Origin: a virus
IMG/VR virus record: IMGVR_UViG_3300013306_000007
Span: 1 to 45,485 of that record
Direction: 5' to 3' (one strand)
DNA length: 45,485 bases
Shown: positions 7,785 through 15,572 of the stretch, one piece after another
Layout: each line of letters starts with the position of its first letter
How positions within the stretch are numbered: position 1 is the first letter of the stretch
Notes under the pieces: model-generated
What the model was told of the DNA's origin: nothing
Seen by the model: only the letters and a program-made list of their open reading frames with translations
Databases searched by the model: none
Made by a program: the position numbers and the translations under genes

Positions 7785-8074
7785 GGGCGCGACTCCTGGA
7801 CCTTGAGCAAATGAGAGATTGCAGCTTCTGCCGCGCCCAGGCCGTTATCCCGATCATAAAGTCGAGTTTCCAGCTCGCCACCTTTCAGGCTGATCTTCAT
7901 CACTCGCCCATAAAGGTAGTCAAAATAAAGATGCCCATCGTCGATGATTGTCTGCGCATCCTCAACAGTCATGAGCTGGCTTCCGCGCTTATCCAGAAAC
8001 CCCATGCCTTGCTGGCGGCTCGCATTGAATAATGCCGAGAGGATTTCTGCTTTGTTAATGCCTTGAATATTCAT
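7781..8074 (-). CDS. hypothetical protein, 97 aa
   Basis: A 97-residue protein preceded by a CGGGAGCAATAAAGC ribosome site. Residues 38-60 (EDAQTIIDDGHLYFDYLYGRVMKISL) recall small phage proteins with a single alpha/beta unit. The C-terminal half is amphipathic (GAAEAAISHLLKV). It begins the four-gene coupled set 8074 to 7232. Function unknown. Confidence 0.65.
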   Translation of the reverse strand: MNIQGINKAEILSALFNASRQQGMGFLDKRGSQLMTVEDAQTIIDDGHLYFDYLYGRVMKISLKGGELETRLYDRDNGLGAAEAAISHLLKVQESRP

Positions 8075-8097
8075 GCTTTATTGCTCCCGTCTAATTC

Positions 8098-8190
8098 TTA
8101 GTAATCACAAATCCGATGATAAACCGGCTTAAACTTCACCGGCTTGTTTTCGCGCAGAATGAAGGTGTAGAAGATAAATAGGGCGAACAT
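8098..8190 (-). CDS. micro-protein, 30 aa, membrane anchored
   Basis: Start ATG 8190 has AGGGG five bases upstream. The product starts with one hydrophobic segment (FALFIFYTFIL) followed by a basic tail (RENKPVKFKPVYHR). It fills the otherwise empty gap between the 72- and 97-residue genes. The good ribosome site and location support translation; function unknown. Confidence 0.45.
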   Translation of the reverse strand: MFALFIFYTFILRENKPVKFKPVYHRICDY

Positions 8191-8199
8191 GCCAGCCCC

Positions 8200-8418
8200 T
8201 TAAATTGAGCGAGCTGCTTCGTGGTTCAGGCGCTCGCATTCATCATCGCTCAGGGCTGATACGCGCTTCGTCCGGCTGTCCTGCCAGCTACGGCGCGATT
8301 CTCCGTGAATGAGATTGGAGAGCTTGCGACGGACCAGGCGCTGAGTGTGATTTTGACCAGTAACGGTTTCGTAGATCGAACCAGCCAAGCCCATCAGAAA
8401 CAGTTTTGTAAAGCTCAT
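8200..8418 (-). CDS. hypothetical protein, 72 aa
   Basis: First gene of the leftmost early module. The N-terminus is weakly hydrophobic (SFTKLFLMGLAGSIY); the rest is strongly basic and helical (HTQRLVRRKLSNLIHGESRRSW). AAGGAG lies upstream of ATG 8418, and the TTGACATAG-type promoter at 8458-8486 reads into it. Confidence 0.65.
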   Translation of the reverse strand: MSFTKLFLMGLAGSIYETVTGQNHTQRLVRRKLSNLIHGESRRSWQDSRTKRVSALSDDECERLNHEAARSI

Positions 8419-8457
8419 TTCGGTGACTCCTTGGGTGAGTTGCTTCCTGTTGTGCCG

Positions 8458-8486
8458 AGTATCCGCTTAGATAATAACTATGTCAA
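8458..8486 (-). promoter_or_regulatory. promoter-operator site A
   Basis: On the minus strand TTGACATAGTTATTAT (8486-8471) gives a perfect -35, followed after a 17-nt spacer by GATACT. It lies just downstream of the terminator of the previous module and drives the 8418-6713 genes. One of about ten copies in the window. Confidence 0.75.
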
Positions 8487-8497
8487 CACCAGATAAC

Positions 8498-8521
8498 AAA
8501 AAGCCCGCACGAATGCAGGCT
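8498..8521 (-). terminator. intrinsic terminator after the recombinase gene
   Basis: Minus-strand stem AGCCTGCA/TGCGGGCT with a TTCG tetraloop and a following T run. It lies just past the stop of the Sak4-like gene and just before promoter site A. Confidence 0.85.
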
Positions 8522-8533
8522 GATTGTCGGGTT

Positions 8534-9565
8534 TTATTCGCTCATGCTGAACGGGTCGCCTTCTTCGTACGCTGGTGGCGCATCCTGGTGAGCAGCAACC
8601 AGATCCGGCTCGGCGCGCTCCAGCGGATTGAAGCCACCAGAAGACAGATCGATATCGTCTTCGTCGACTGGATTGCGCTCTGCGGCCTGGCGGTCGAATT
8701 CGGCGGCGCTGCTGCGGGCCATGTCGATGAATTGCTGGCCGAGTGCTTTCTTGGTCTTGGCGTCCAGTTCAGACCATAGCGATTCGATGATCGTCAGGCC
8801 TTCCGCTGTTCGGCTGAGGATCGTATTGCGCGCACGTTCGATATCCGGATCAAGTTTCTTGCCGCCGTCGATCCATTTGCGCAGCGCCAGGCCTTCGCGG
8901 GCGCCAAGGTAGCCGTCCGGCTTGTCGAGGATCGATTGCAGCTCGGCAGGGCATTTCAGGATGTCGCGGTATTTGCCCTGTTCATGAATCAGCAGGCTGG
9001 CGGTCATCTCGAACATAAAGTTCTTTTCGCAGATCGGCTGAATACCCAGACTGACCGGCTTCTTCGGATCGACAAAGCTGGTCTTCTCGCGAGCGCGCAG
9101 GCAGACAATGATGTGCATGTCGCACGTCAGTAGCGTGTTCATGAAGCGCTTGTGCTCACGCTTGGCTTTCTTCCAGTTGGCGACCTTGCCGCCGTCGTCC
9201 GCGATGTCTTCGCAGCCACCTTCACCTTCCCATTCATGGCTTGCCGAGTCGACCACCAATACTTCAACGCCAGCTTCCTGGAATTCCTTGATGGCTGCTG
9301 CATAGCGCTGCGGGGAGAACGGCGAATACAGGTCGCCGATCAGGAACTGCTGAACCTGCTTGTCCTTGTTGACGAGAATGTCGCTATACAGGCTGCCGCG
9401 CTTGTTCTCGGTGTCGAGCAGGCCGACCTTGCTGGCGTCACCATTGGCGAGCCCCCAGGCGATCTGGAGCGCCGTGTAGGTCTTGCCGCTACCAGACACG
9501 CCGGATACGCCGAGCACGATCCTGGCGCCCTCACGTACAGCGGGGCGGATATTCAGAATGCTCAT
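8534..9565 (-). CDS. Sak4-like/RecA-like single-strand annealing ATPase
   Basis: A 343-residue P-loop ATPase. Walker A is GVSGSGKT (residues 22-29) and the Walker B-like strand is VLVVDSAS (102-109). The core is compact and RecA-like, followed by an acidic, disordered C-terminus (NPVDEDDIDL ... EEGDPFSMSE) that could contact a single-strand binding protein. This matches phage Sak4/AAA_24 recombinases, which pair DNA strands with exonuclease help. The RecE-like nuclease is one gene upstream. ATG 9565 overlaps the upstream stop (ATGA); sequence farther upstream in the frame belongs to the previous gene. Confidence 0.8.
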   Translation of the reverse strand: MSILNIRPAVREGARIVLGVSGVSGSGKTYTALQIAWGLANGDASKVGLLDTENKRGSLYSDILVNKDKQVQQFLIGDLYSPFSPQRYAAAIKEFQEAGVEVLVVDSASHEWEGEGGCEDIADDGGKVANWKKAKREHKRFMNTLLTCDMHIIVCLRAREKTSFVDPKKPVSLGIQPICEKNFMFEMTASLLIHEQGKYRDILKCPAELQSILDKPDGYLGAREGLALRKWIDGGKKLDPDIERARNTILSRTAEGLTIIESLWSELDAKTKKALGQQFIDMARSSAAEFDRQAAERNPVDEDDIDLSSGGFNPLERAEPDLVAAHQDAPPAYEEGDPFSMSE

Positions 9566-9765
9566 TTGGCGCGCTCCTGATCGCGAGCAATCATCGCTTC
9601 GTGGCGTGCCTGCATTGCTTTCAGCGTAGCCTCGCGAGTCGCCTGATCGCCGCAAGCGCTGAAGCACTCCAGTGCGACGCCGGCAATAGTGCCTTCGACT
9701 TCAGAAGTCATGTTCGGCATCCAGATCTTTACTTTTGCGAAATTGGTGCGAGTTGAACGGGCCAT
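9562..9765 (-). CDS. hypothetical protein, 67 aa
   Basis: A small protein between exonuclease and recombinase ATPase, with a GACAGGAG ribosome site before ATG 9765. The C-terminal half is one long amphipathic helix (DQATREATLKAMQARHEA). Its position suggests a recombination accessory protein, unverified. Confidence 0.65.
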   Translation of the reverse strand: MARSTRTNFAKVKIWMPNMTSEVEGTIAGVALECFSACGDQATREATLKAMQARHEAMIARDQERAK

Positions 9766-9812
9766 CTTATTGCTCCTGTCGGGGGTTGGCGCCCATTTGA
9801 GCGCCGAAAAGA

Positions 9813-9828
9813 ATAATAACTATATCAC
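9813..9828 (-). promoter_or_regulatory. operator-like site B
   Basis: Minus-strand GTGATATAGTTATTAT overlaps the stop codon of the exonuclease gene. It matches the motif but the -35 is degenerate (GTGATA) and no good -10 follows, so it may be an operator or weak promoter for 9765-8534. Confidence 0.5.
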
Positions 9829-10758
9829 GCCTTCGCGCTTGAGTTGGTAGTCAGGCACATAAAGATCTTCGCGACCGCCGAGGCCTGGCCACACATCAGC
9901 ATCGCGGCATTTGCGATACATCTTGATGGCTTCGACCAGTTGCTTGCGCCCCATCTGCCAGGCTTGAGGCTGCTCGCTATGATCGCCGCGTGAACGCTCG
10001 TAAATGGTGAACGGCTTGCACAGATACGGCGCCTCTTTCTCCTGAGCCAGGATGATGTAGCCGGCCGGATAATGACCGTATGCCTGCTTGAACAGCTCGC
10101 ACTCCATCGTGGCGCGCATCGGATAACCCATGTCCGAAGCCTTGCGGCCGAACGTCTCGGTTTCAGCGTCCATCGTGGTCTTGTAGTTGACCAGCCATTC
10201 GCCTTTAGTCATCAGGTCAGGCCGGCATTTGAACTCGTCGCTGACAATGGACAGCTCCGAGAAGCCACCCTCGAACATGGCGCGGTTATCGGGATCAGCC
10301 ATCAACGAATGACGCATCGCCTCGATCTTGTCGAAGTCGGCGACCGGGATGAATTCACGGCCTGGCAGCTTGCCTCGGAACAGCTCGCGTTCAACGTCTT
10401 CGATATGCACTTGCTCGCCGGTTTCGATGATGCGCGAAACCAGTTCGGCGTTAGTGCCAGAGACCTTCAGGCCGCGCTCCTTGAGCCAGTCCTTGTAATC
10501 CTGGCCCTTGGTCATGATCGACTCATAAACGCTGCCGTCGAAGTCCCGAGCGTATTCCTCGGCGAATCGCTCAGGCTCCAGCATCATGGCGTGCGACCAG
10601 ATGCCAAAGTCCAGCGGCTTTCCTTTGGGCTGATCGCCGAAGCGCGCCTTGGCTGGCGAATGCTTGTACATCTTAAACAGGAAGCTACCGGAGCGCTGCG
10701 GCAGCTCTTGATAGGCTTCGTTGGTTAGTTGGTCGGGGGTGAATACGGTTGTTGGCAT
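9820..10758 (-). CDS. RecE-like PD-(D/E)xK exonuclease with SAP motif
   Basis: A 312-residue protein. The LDFGIWSHAMMLEPERF segment (about 47-63) is the conserved front of the RecE/exonuclease VIII-like family (DUF3799 type). The catalytic region is RPDLM followed by WLVNYKT (about 175-195), giving the D...xK metal site. Between them, residues 87-112 (DWLKERGLKVSGTNAELVSRI-like) form a SAP helix-extension-helix DNA-binding motif, unusual here. ATG 10758 shares TGATG with the upstream stop, with GGAGG before it. It would resect double-strand ends for the Sak4-like ATPase downstream. Confidence 0.8.
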   Translation of the reverse strand: MPTTVFTPDQLTNEAYQELPQRSGSFLFKMYKHSPAKARFGDQPKGKPLDFGIWSHAMMLEPERFAEEYARDFDGSVYESIMTKGQDYKDWLKERGLKVSGTNAELVSRIIETGEQVHIEDVERELFRGKLPGREFIPVADFDKIEAMRHSLMADPDNRAMFEGGFSELSIVSDEFKCRPDLMTKGEWLVNYKTTMDAETETFGRKASDMGYPMRATMECELFKQAYGHYPAGYIILAQEKEAPYLCKPFTIYERSRGDHSEQPQAWQMGRKQLVEAIKMYRKCRDADVWPGLGGREDLYVPDYQLKREGVI

Positions 10759-11042
10759 CACACAGCCTCCGCTTCATGAGTCAGGCATTTCAGCTTACTG
10801 ATGCGGTCAAGCAGATAATTGATTCGCGACTGGGATTCGGCCCGGACTTGCTCAAGAGCCTTTTCGACAATCTCGATCTCCTTTTCGCGACCGTCAAAAT
10901 CGCCGATATCGAACTCGACTTCTTGAGTGGCCAGAAGCGTGTATTGCTGAAGGCAGCTGAAATCCTGATCTCGGATAACATAGGCGGCCCGGTCGCCATC
11001 AACTTCGTGATGCAGATAAACCGTCTTCTTGATGATCGTCAT
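10758..11042 (-). CDS. hypothetical protein, 94 aa
   Basis: The N-terminal half is alpha/beta (KKTVYLHHEV, AAYVIRDQDF) and the C-terminal half a charged coiled-coil-like helix (EIVEKALEQVRAESQSRI). Translationally coupled to the exonuclease (TGATG). Function unknown; the context suggests DNA metabolism. Confidence 0.65.
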   Translation of the reverse strand: MTIIKKTVYLHHEVDGDRAAYVIRDQDFSCLQQYTLLATQEVEFDIGDFDGREKEIEIVEKALEQVRAESQSRINYLLDRISKLKCLTHEAEAV

Positions 11043-11057
11043 TCTGTATTACCCCTG

Positions 11058-11450
11058 TCAGTGCCGATTGCTCAGCATTTCGCGAAGAGATTTAACTTCT
11101 TGCTCAAGCTGCTTGATGCGCTCGCCGCGAATCATGTCGCCCATCGAATCACAAAGAGGGCCGACAAGATGCTCGTAGCTACCCAGTGGAATATAATGAT
11201 TGCAGCCGTAGCCGTCCGAAACCTCAACCAGATTGTTGACGGCTTGCGTGAATTTCCCCGCAATCAGATTCTTCACTATTCCGGTTGCCCGATAGCAAAT
11301 GTTTGCCTCGGTGTCTGATTCGACGTGCGGGAGATATTCGGTATAAAGATCACCCATAACCGACTTCAGGACTTCGGATGCCTGATCCTTAAGATCGGCC
11401 ATAGCTTTCGCGAGAATTTCCTGGCGATGGTCTTGCGATGTGTTTGTCAT
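11058..11450 (-). CDS. hypothetical protein, 130 aa
   Basis: A mostly helical 130-residue protein, first gene of the exonuclease module, with AGGAGCAAGACC upstream of ATG 11450. It ends in a coiled-coil segment (GERIKQLEQEVKSLREML). No family recognised. Confidence 0.65.
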   Translation of the reverse strand: MTNTSQDHRQEILAKAMADLKDQASEVLKSVMGDLYTEYLPHVESDTEANICYRATGIVKNLIAGKFTQAVNNLVEVSDGYGCNHYIPLGSYEHLVGPLCDSMGDMIRGERIKQLEQEVKSLREMLSNRH

Positions 11451-11491
11451 GGTCTTGCTCCTGTCATGGATTATTGCGTTTCGGTAGCGAG

Positions 11492-11520
11492 AGATTAAGC
11501 CCGCATAATAATTATGTCAA
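11492..11520 (-). promoter_or_regulatory. promoter-operator site C
   Basis: Minus-strand TTGACATAATTATTAT (11520-11505), spacer of 17, then TAATCT as -10. The -35 overlaps the last codons and stop of the VRR-NUC-like gene. It drives the 11450-9820 module. Confidence 0.75.
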
Positions 11521-11913
11521 TCGTTTCTCTGCGATGAATGACAGATAATCGGCGTAGGCCAGCTTGAATTGTTCGAATCCGTAGACGATGGCGGCGAAGT
11601 GGCCGCGCTCAGCTCCAGTCAGCAAGAAATCCTTCTGTTCCTTGCTGACTTTCGACTTCGTGCGATCCAGGCGCTTCAGCTCAAACAGGCCTGGCCATCG
11701 GTCGAGGTCGATGATATCTGGTGGCCCCGCCTTGACGCCTTCCTTGGCGCGCATTTGCATATGCTGCGGGCTGGCTTTCGTTTCCCCTGGGCAATGGAAT
11801 ATCAGTGGCCAGCGGTCAGGATGGTTGCGCTTCAGCCAGGAGATGCAGTCGATTTGCTCACAGCGCTCGGTTCGACATTCTCCGCGATAGCCGCCGTCGT
11901 AGATGCGGATCAA
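11512..11913 (-). CDS. VRR-NUC-like PD-(D/E)xK endonuclease
   Basis: A 133-residue protein whose central segment AGPPDIIDLDRWPGLFELK contains the PD and ExK motifs of the VRR-NUC/Holliday-resolvase-like nucleases, with a following basic Lys/Gln helix (KSKVSKEQKDFL) typical of the fold. It has few extra elements, so it is a stand-alone nuclease domain. It directly follows the SF2 helicase (4-base overlap), a common pairing of phage helicase and resolvase/flap nuclease. Confidence 0.75.
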   Translation of the reverse strand: MIRIYDGGYRGECRTERCEQIDCISWLKRNHPDRWPLIFHCPGETKASPQHMQMRAKEGVKAGPPDIIDLDRWPGLFELKRLDRTKSKVSKEQKDFLLTGAERGHFAAIVYGFEQFKLAYADYLSFIAEKRLT

Positions 11914-13892
11914 AGCGCAACCTCCTGTTCCGCATACCGCCGACGCCCAATCGTCCAGCGACTACCCTTCTTCCTCGCCGACAACTCAGCAGGAATCGGA
12001 ATCAAATCAATATTCTCCATAACCGTTTCCGCCTTCATTGCCCTGAGCCTGAGTCGAGACCGCTGATCAATCGGCAGCGCATCAACGAACTTGCCCCAGA
12101 TGATATTGTTCACCTTCTTGTTGTCGCCGGCATGCGGATAGAAGATCTCCATGGGCGTGTCGCCGGTAGAAAGCTCGTATCGAAACCAGAGTTTTCCGCC
12201 TGATCCGTGGCCAGCTTTCATTGAGCGGACTGGGATCGATTCTGCATCTGAGTAGCTCTTATTGTTTAGCGGCTTGTTCGGGTCGATCAGGGTTGTTTTG
12301 CAGCCCCTGCATTCCCTTGCGACCTGATCATTCTGGACGCCACACCGAGGGCAAAGCCTGAAATGCCAGAAGTGATCACACCGCTGCGCGGCGCCGGTTA
12401 AAGGGTCTTTTCCCGTCATGCCAATGCAACGTCTGGCGTTAGGGCTATTCATGGTTTGCACGCCATGATCCTTCATGCATTTTGGGCATTCTATGAGGTC
12501 TTTCTTTTCCTTTTTTGCCTTATCCAATTCTGCCTGGTCAAGAATTTGGCTCTCGTACAAATGACCAAGGGCATCCATCACGCCGCCGTAATCGAGAACA
12601 AGCGCATCAGGTTTACCGCTGGCCGCTATGAGTGCCTTGCGCTCTTCGGCAGTGAGCGCGTCACGCTCAAGCATCGGAACATCACCAGGCGAGAACAGGA
12701 GTCGCAAAACCCTGCCGATAGCCTGAATCAGCAATACGATAGAAGCTATCGGCCGCATGAAAACCACAACATCCCACTCAGCACAGTTAATTCCTGTGGT
12801 CAGAACCGATACGTTTATTACGTATTTTAGGTTACCAGCTTTGGCGGCATTCAAGATCCTGGTCTGATCTTTCTGAGGCGTACTTTCCGTGATTATCCCT
12901 ATTTGTTCCGGGTCCACGCCGAGCAACTTCAGGGCGGCGGCAATCTGCCGGGTATGCCTCTTGGTGGCAGCGAACACCAGCACTCCCCTGCGATCCTTGG
13001 CCTTGCGCACAAAGTCCGCGCATATTGCAAGACATAGCTCCTTATCGCTAACGGCGGCGTCCAGCTCATGTTCTGGATATGACCATTCCTCGGCGGCCAG
13101 TTCAGAAAAGTCATAGTGGACGCTTTCATCATCGGCATAACCAAAAACAGGCGCAACAATCCAGCCCTGCTCAATACTGAACTCGGTAGAGATTATGCCG
13201 TCGCCAACGCCGCCTTCTGGATAATCACTATCTTGCGGGGAAATGCTGGCAACTGACTTCCAGAGATGATCAGGTGTATTGCCCACGATCGAGCTTGTTC
13301 CGCGAAACGGAGATCCAGTCATGCCGGCCAGCCTCATATGAGGCTTCTGGTCGTAAAAATGAGAAAGCACCTTCATGTATTGCGATTCGGGATTTTCGAA
13401 AGGAACCTGGTGGACCTCATCGATCAGAATCAGATCGGGAAACCACTTGCCGAGCCTTGAGCGCTTTTCTGGATCAAGCGCAAGCTCTTCAGGAGCGAGG
13501 GCGGAAAACCAGTATTGCTCGAGCGCCCTAGCAATGGTTCCAATGGTGCCGTAGACGACAGAGTAATGAGTAGACTTTCTGCCGCCACAAGAGGCCGAAA
13601 ATACGGAGTTCTTCATGCCGATATCCCACGCGGCAGTCGCGTTCTGCTCGCAGAGCAGCCCTTGATTTTGAACTACCAGAACGAACACCGTGGATGGCTT
13701 TTCGCGGCTGGCTGCGGCATCACGAACGGCTTTCGCGCACTCCGCGATCATTACGCTCTTCCCGGATGAAACCGAGGCTGAAACGATAGCTGGCGGATGA
13801 ATGTCGCGCTCGCCAAATTTGGCTGTTTGCCTGGTCTTGAAGTGCTTGGTCAGCGCCGCGACTACTGGCTTTTGATGTGAAAGAAGCCCCAT
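11910..13892 (-). CDS. superfamily 2 DEAD/DEAH-box helicase with C-terminal zinc ribbons
   Basis: A 660-residue protein. Motif I is SASVSSGKS (38-46), the Walker B box DEVH (158-161), motif III TGSP (192-195) and motif VI QAIGRVLR (390-397), so both RecA-like lobes are present. The C-terminal third contains Cys clusters (ECPKCMKD, RLCPRCG, ECRGC) that look like zinc ribbons. It probably unwinds or remodels DNA in phage replication with the VRR-NUC-like nuclease downstream. It abuts an HNH/AP2 homing endonuclease gene upstream. Confidence 0.85.
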   Translation of the reverse strand: MGLLSHQKPVVAALTKHFKTRQTAKFGERDIHPPAIVSASVSSGKSVMIAECAKAVRDAAASREKPSTVFVLVVQNQGLLCEQNATAAWDIGMKNSVFSASCGGRKSTHYSVVYGTIGTIARALEQYWFSALAPEELALDPEKRSRLGKWFPDLILIDEVHQVPFENPESQYMKVLSHFYDQKPHMRLAGMTGSPFRGTSSIVGNTPDHLWKSVASISPQDSDYPEGGVGDGIISTEFSIEQGWIVAPVFGYADDESVHYDFSELAAEEWSYPEHELDAAVSDKELCLAICADFVRKAKDRRGVLVFAATKRHTRQIAAALKLLGVDPEQIGIITESTPQKDQTRILNAAKAGNLKYVINVSVLTTGINCAEWDVVVFMRPIASIVLLIQAIGRVLRLLFSPGDVPMLERDALTAEERKALIAASGKPDALVLDYGGVMDALGHLYESQILDQAELDKAKKEKKDLIECPKCMKDHGVQTMNSPNARRCIGMTGKDPLTGAAQRCDHFWHFRLCPRCGVQNDQVARECRGCKTTLIDPNKPLNNKSYSDAESIPVRSMKAGHGSGGKLWFRYELSTGDTPMEIFYPHAGDNKKVNNIIWGKFVDALPIDQRSRLRLRAMKAETVMENIDLIPIPAELSARKKGSRWTIGRRRYAEQEVAL

Positions 13893-14485
13893 TATAATTC
13901 TCCCTCTATCGGAAATATCAGCAGAGCCTTGTAGATTTCCTCCGTGATCATCGGTCTGTATTGTTCCGCGAGGGATAGGAGGTGTTCTTTTTTCTTCTTC
14001 AGGTATGCCGACCTCGCAAGATCCGACGAACCGAAGAGACCAAGGCTTATACTTCTGCCATTAATACTTATTGTCGATTGGTATTTTTTATTGACCGAGC
14101 AGAAGCTGACGCCGGTAGGCAGATCGTATGACCTGTTTTTTCTTCTGGAATGGCTTAGGCAGACATTTATTGCCACAGGGACAAACCCGCAAGTTTCTGC
14201 GCTGTAAATTTTATTACCAGGAACAAGGATGTCTTTGTCCAAATGGAAGCCCGGGATGTGATTGCTCAAATACCATTCCGCAAACGATTGAAAATCGAGC
14301 CATTCATCTGATACCGAACAGCCTGCGTAATACCTATTCCTCGCTACCCGCTTTGAATCTTCCATGTAGCATCGACTTAGCATCGCATACCAGATGCTAT
14401 ACGCCATGCATCCGTGCTTTCTCGTTGCCTTGTGCGGGCCGGAGCCTGTTCGACCAACTCCGCATACCAACCTGTTACTAACCAT
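13892..14485 (-). CDS. HNH/AP2-type homing endonuclease
   Basis: About 197 residues from ATG 14485 (GGAAG upstream; GTG 14494 is a worse start). The region around 30-65 (YSIWYAMLSRCYMED, YAGCSVSDEWLDFQSF) and the LDKDI, YSAETCGFVPVAIN pieces are typical of phage HNH endonucleases, and the C-terminus (TGVSFCSVNKKYQSTISINGRSI-like) resembles an AP2 DNA-binding domain. It stands between the ParB-like and helicase genes and probably arrived as a free-standing mobile gene. Codon usage looks more AT-rich than its neighbours. Confidence 0.8.
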   Translation of the reverse strand: MVSNRLVCGVGRTGSGPHKATRKHGCMAYSIWYAMLSRCYMEDSKRVARNRYYAGCSVSDEWLDFQSFAEWYLSNHIPGFHLDKDILVPGNKIYSAETCGFVPVAINVCLSHSRRKNRSYDLPTGVSFCSVNKKYQSTISINGRSISLGLFGSSDLARSAYLKKKKEHLLSLAEQYRPMITEEIYKALLIFPIEGEL

Positions 14486-14613
14486 TTCTTCCACCCAATA
14501 AAAAAGGCTTGAGGATCACAGTCATCGTTTCCGATGTTGGCGGACAGGGAATGAACCTGCACTGTGATCTTCAAGCCTCCATTCGATAATTCACCCGCCA
14601 AGGTGAAAAACAA
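14377..14613 (-). CDS. possible gene remnant overlapping the endonuclease
   Basis: An open frame of 78 residues (TTG first codon; no good ATG) lies directly after the ParB-like gene and overlaps the endonuclease start by about 110 bases. Residues 33-55 (CDPQAFFIGWKKWLVTGW) look protein-like. It may be a resident gene truncated by the endonuclease insertion, or chance. Confidence 0.3.
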   Translation of the reverse strand: MFFTLAGELSNGGLKITVQVHSLSANIGNDDCDPQAFFIGWKKWLVTGWYAELVEQAPARTRQRESTDAWRIASGMRC

Positions 14614-14621
14614 TTATGCCC

Positions 14622-15518
14622 TCACTCAATCGGCAATTCAACCTGGCGATCAGCATCGAGTGCCTTGCCAGATTCGCGCATGTCGTTGACGGCCTGGATC
14701 AGATCGGAGAGCGCGTGCGAATTTACTGTAACGAATGCGGCTTCGGCAGTTTCGCAAGCATCAAGAACCATCGGGTCCAACCCCTTAACCAGCACGACCG
14801 CGCTCGAAACAACCATGTCAATCTTCGGGCGGCTCGGAGCTTTAGGCTTGGCAACCTTAGCTGTCACCTTGTCCTTGCCGAGATCCTTGGCGGCTTCCTT
14901 GCGACGTTCCAGTTCGGCTGGCGCATCATCGCCGTGATCGCGGATCAGCTTGACCGCATCGGTAGCCGAGATGACGCCATCGCCAACAGCCTGATGGATC
15001 TCTTCGGAGCCGCCTGCCAGCTTGATCATCTGATCTACGTGAGCCAATGACATGCCAGCTTCGGCGGCGATCTCTTGGCGAGTAGCGCCCAGGTTGTCGC
15101 GAGCATCGATATACAGGCGACCCAGCTCAACCGGCTTCAGCTTCAATTGCTTGTTGCTGGAGGCGATCCGCATCTTGCGCTGAAACGGCGTGCCGTCGAA
15201 TTTCACAGCATCGATATAGCCGTCAAACTTCGGTGTGAATTCTGCGTACTGGAGATAGGCGTTATAGCGGCAGTGACCATCCACCAGCTCGATGACGCCC
15301 GTATCCGGATTGGTCCAGACCTCGATAGGCGGGACCGGGAGATTGGCTGCCAGCGCGCCAGCAATGCCGGCTACGTGTTCGCGCAGCTCGTCGTCGTTGA
15401 TGCGGACGTTGAAGCCGTCGACGACAGTGATTGCGTTAATGTTTACGCGAATCGAGTCGCCCCGCTTGGCTGCTGGGTTTTCTTTGTTGGATGCGATGCT
15501 GTTAAGCGTATAGGCCAC
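14622..15518 (-). CDS. ParB/Spo0J-like DNA-binding protein
   Basis: A 298-residue protein from GTG 15518, with GACAGGAG eight bases upstream (preferred over in-frame codons farther up). The N-terminal ParB-like domain includes VDGHCRYNAYL (the GHRR-like box, about 93-103), followed by a helix-turn-helix (TRQEIAAEAGMSLAHVDQMI, about 155-175) and a Lys-rich linker. No ParA is present, so plasmid-style partition is not supported. Such phage proteins more often act as regulators or nucleases. It is the first gene of the replication module 15518-11512. Confidence 0.75.
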   Translation of the reverse strand: MAYTLNSIASNKENPAAKRGDSIRVNINAITVVDGFNVRINDDELREHVAGIAGALAANLPVPPIEVWTNPDTGVIELVDGHCRYNAYLQYAEFTPKFDGYIDAVKFDGTPFQRKMRIASSNKQLKLKPVELGRLYIDARDNLGATRQEIAAEAGMSLAHVDQMIKLAGGSEEIHQAVGDGVISATDAVKLIRDHGDDAPAELERRKEAAKDLGKDKVTAKVAKPKAPSRPKIDMVVSSAVVLVKGLDPMVLDACETAEAAFVTVNSHALSDLIQAVNDMRESGKALDADRQVELPIE

Positions 15519-15547
15519 GGTTATTGCTCCTGTCATTTCGAATTCAG

Positions 15548-15563
15548 ATAACAACTATATCAA
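15548..15563 (-). promoter_or_regulatory. promoter-operator site D
   Basis: Minus-strand TTGATATAGTTGTTAT, two differences from the most common form. It lies about 30 bases upstream of the ParB-like start. No convincing -10 was seen at the usual spacing, so promoter strength is uncertain. Confidence 0.55.
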
Positions 15564-15572
15564 ACCATCGAA

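Noticed and set aside
10072-10728. Plus-strand frame of 218 codons opposite the exonuclease
   Set aside because: Antisense shadow; the minus-strand gene has recognised motifs and coupled start and stop codons.
11569-12203. Plus-strand frames of 100 to 165 codons opposite the nuclease and helicase
   Set aside because: Antisense shadows of 11512-13892, no ribosome sites.
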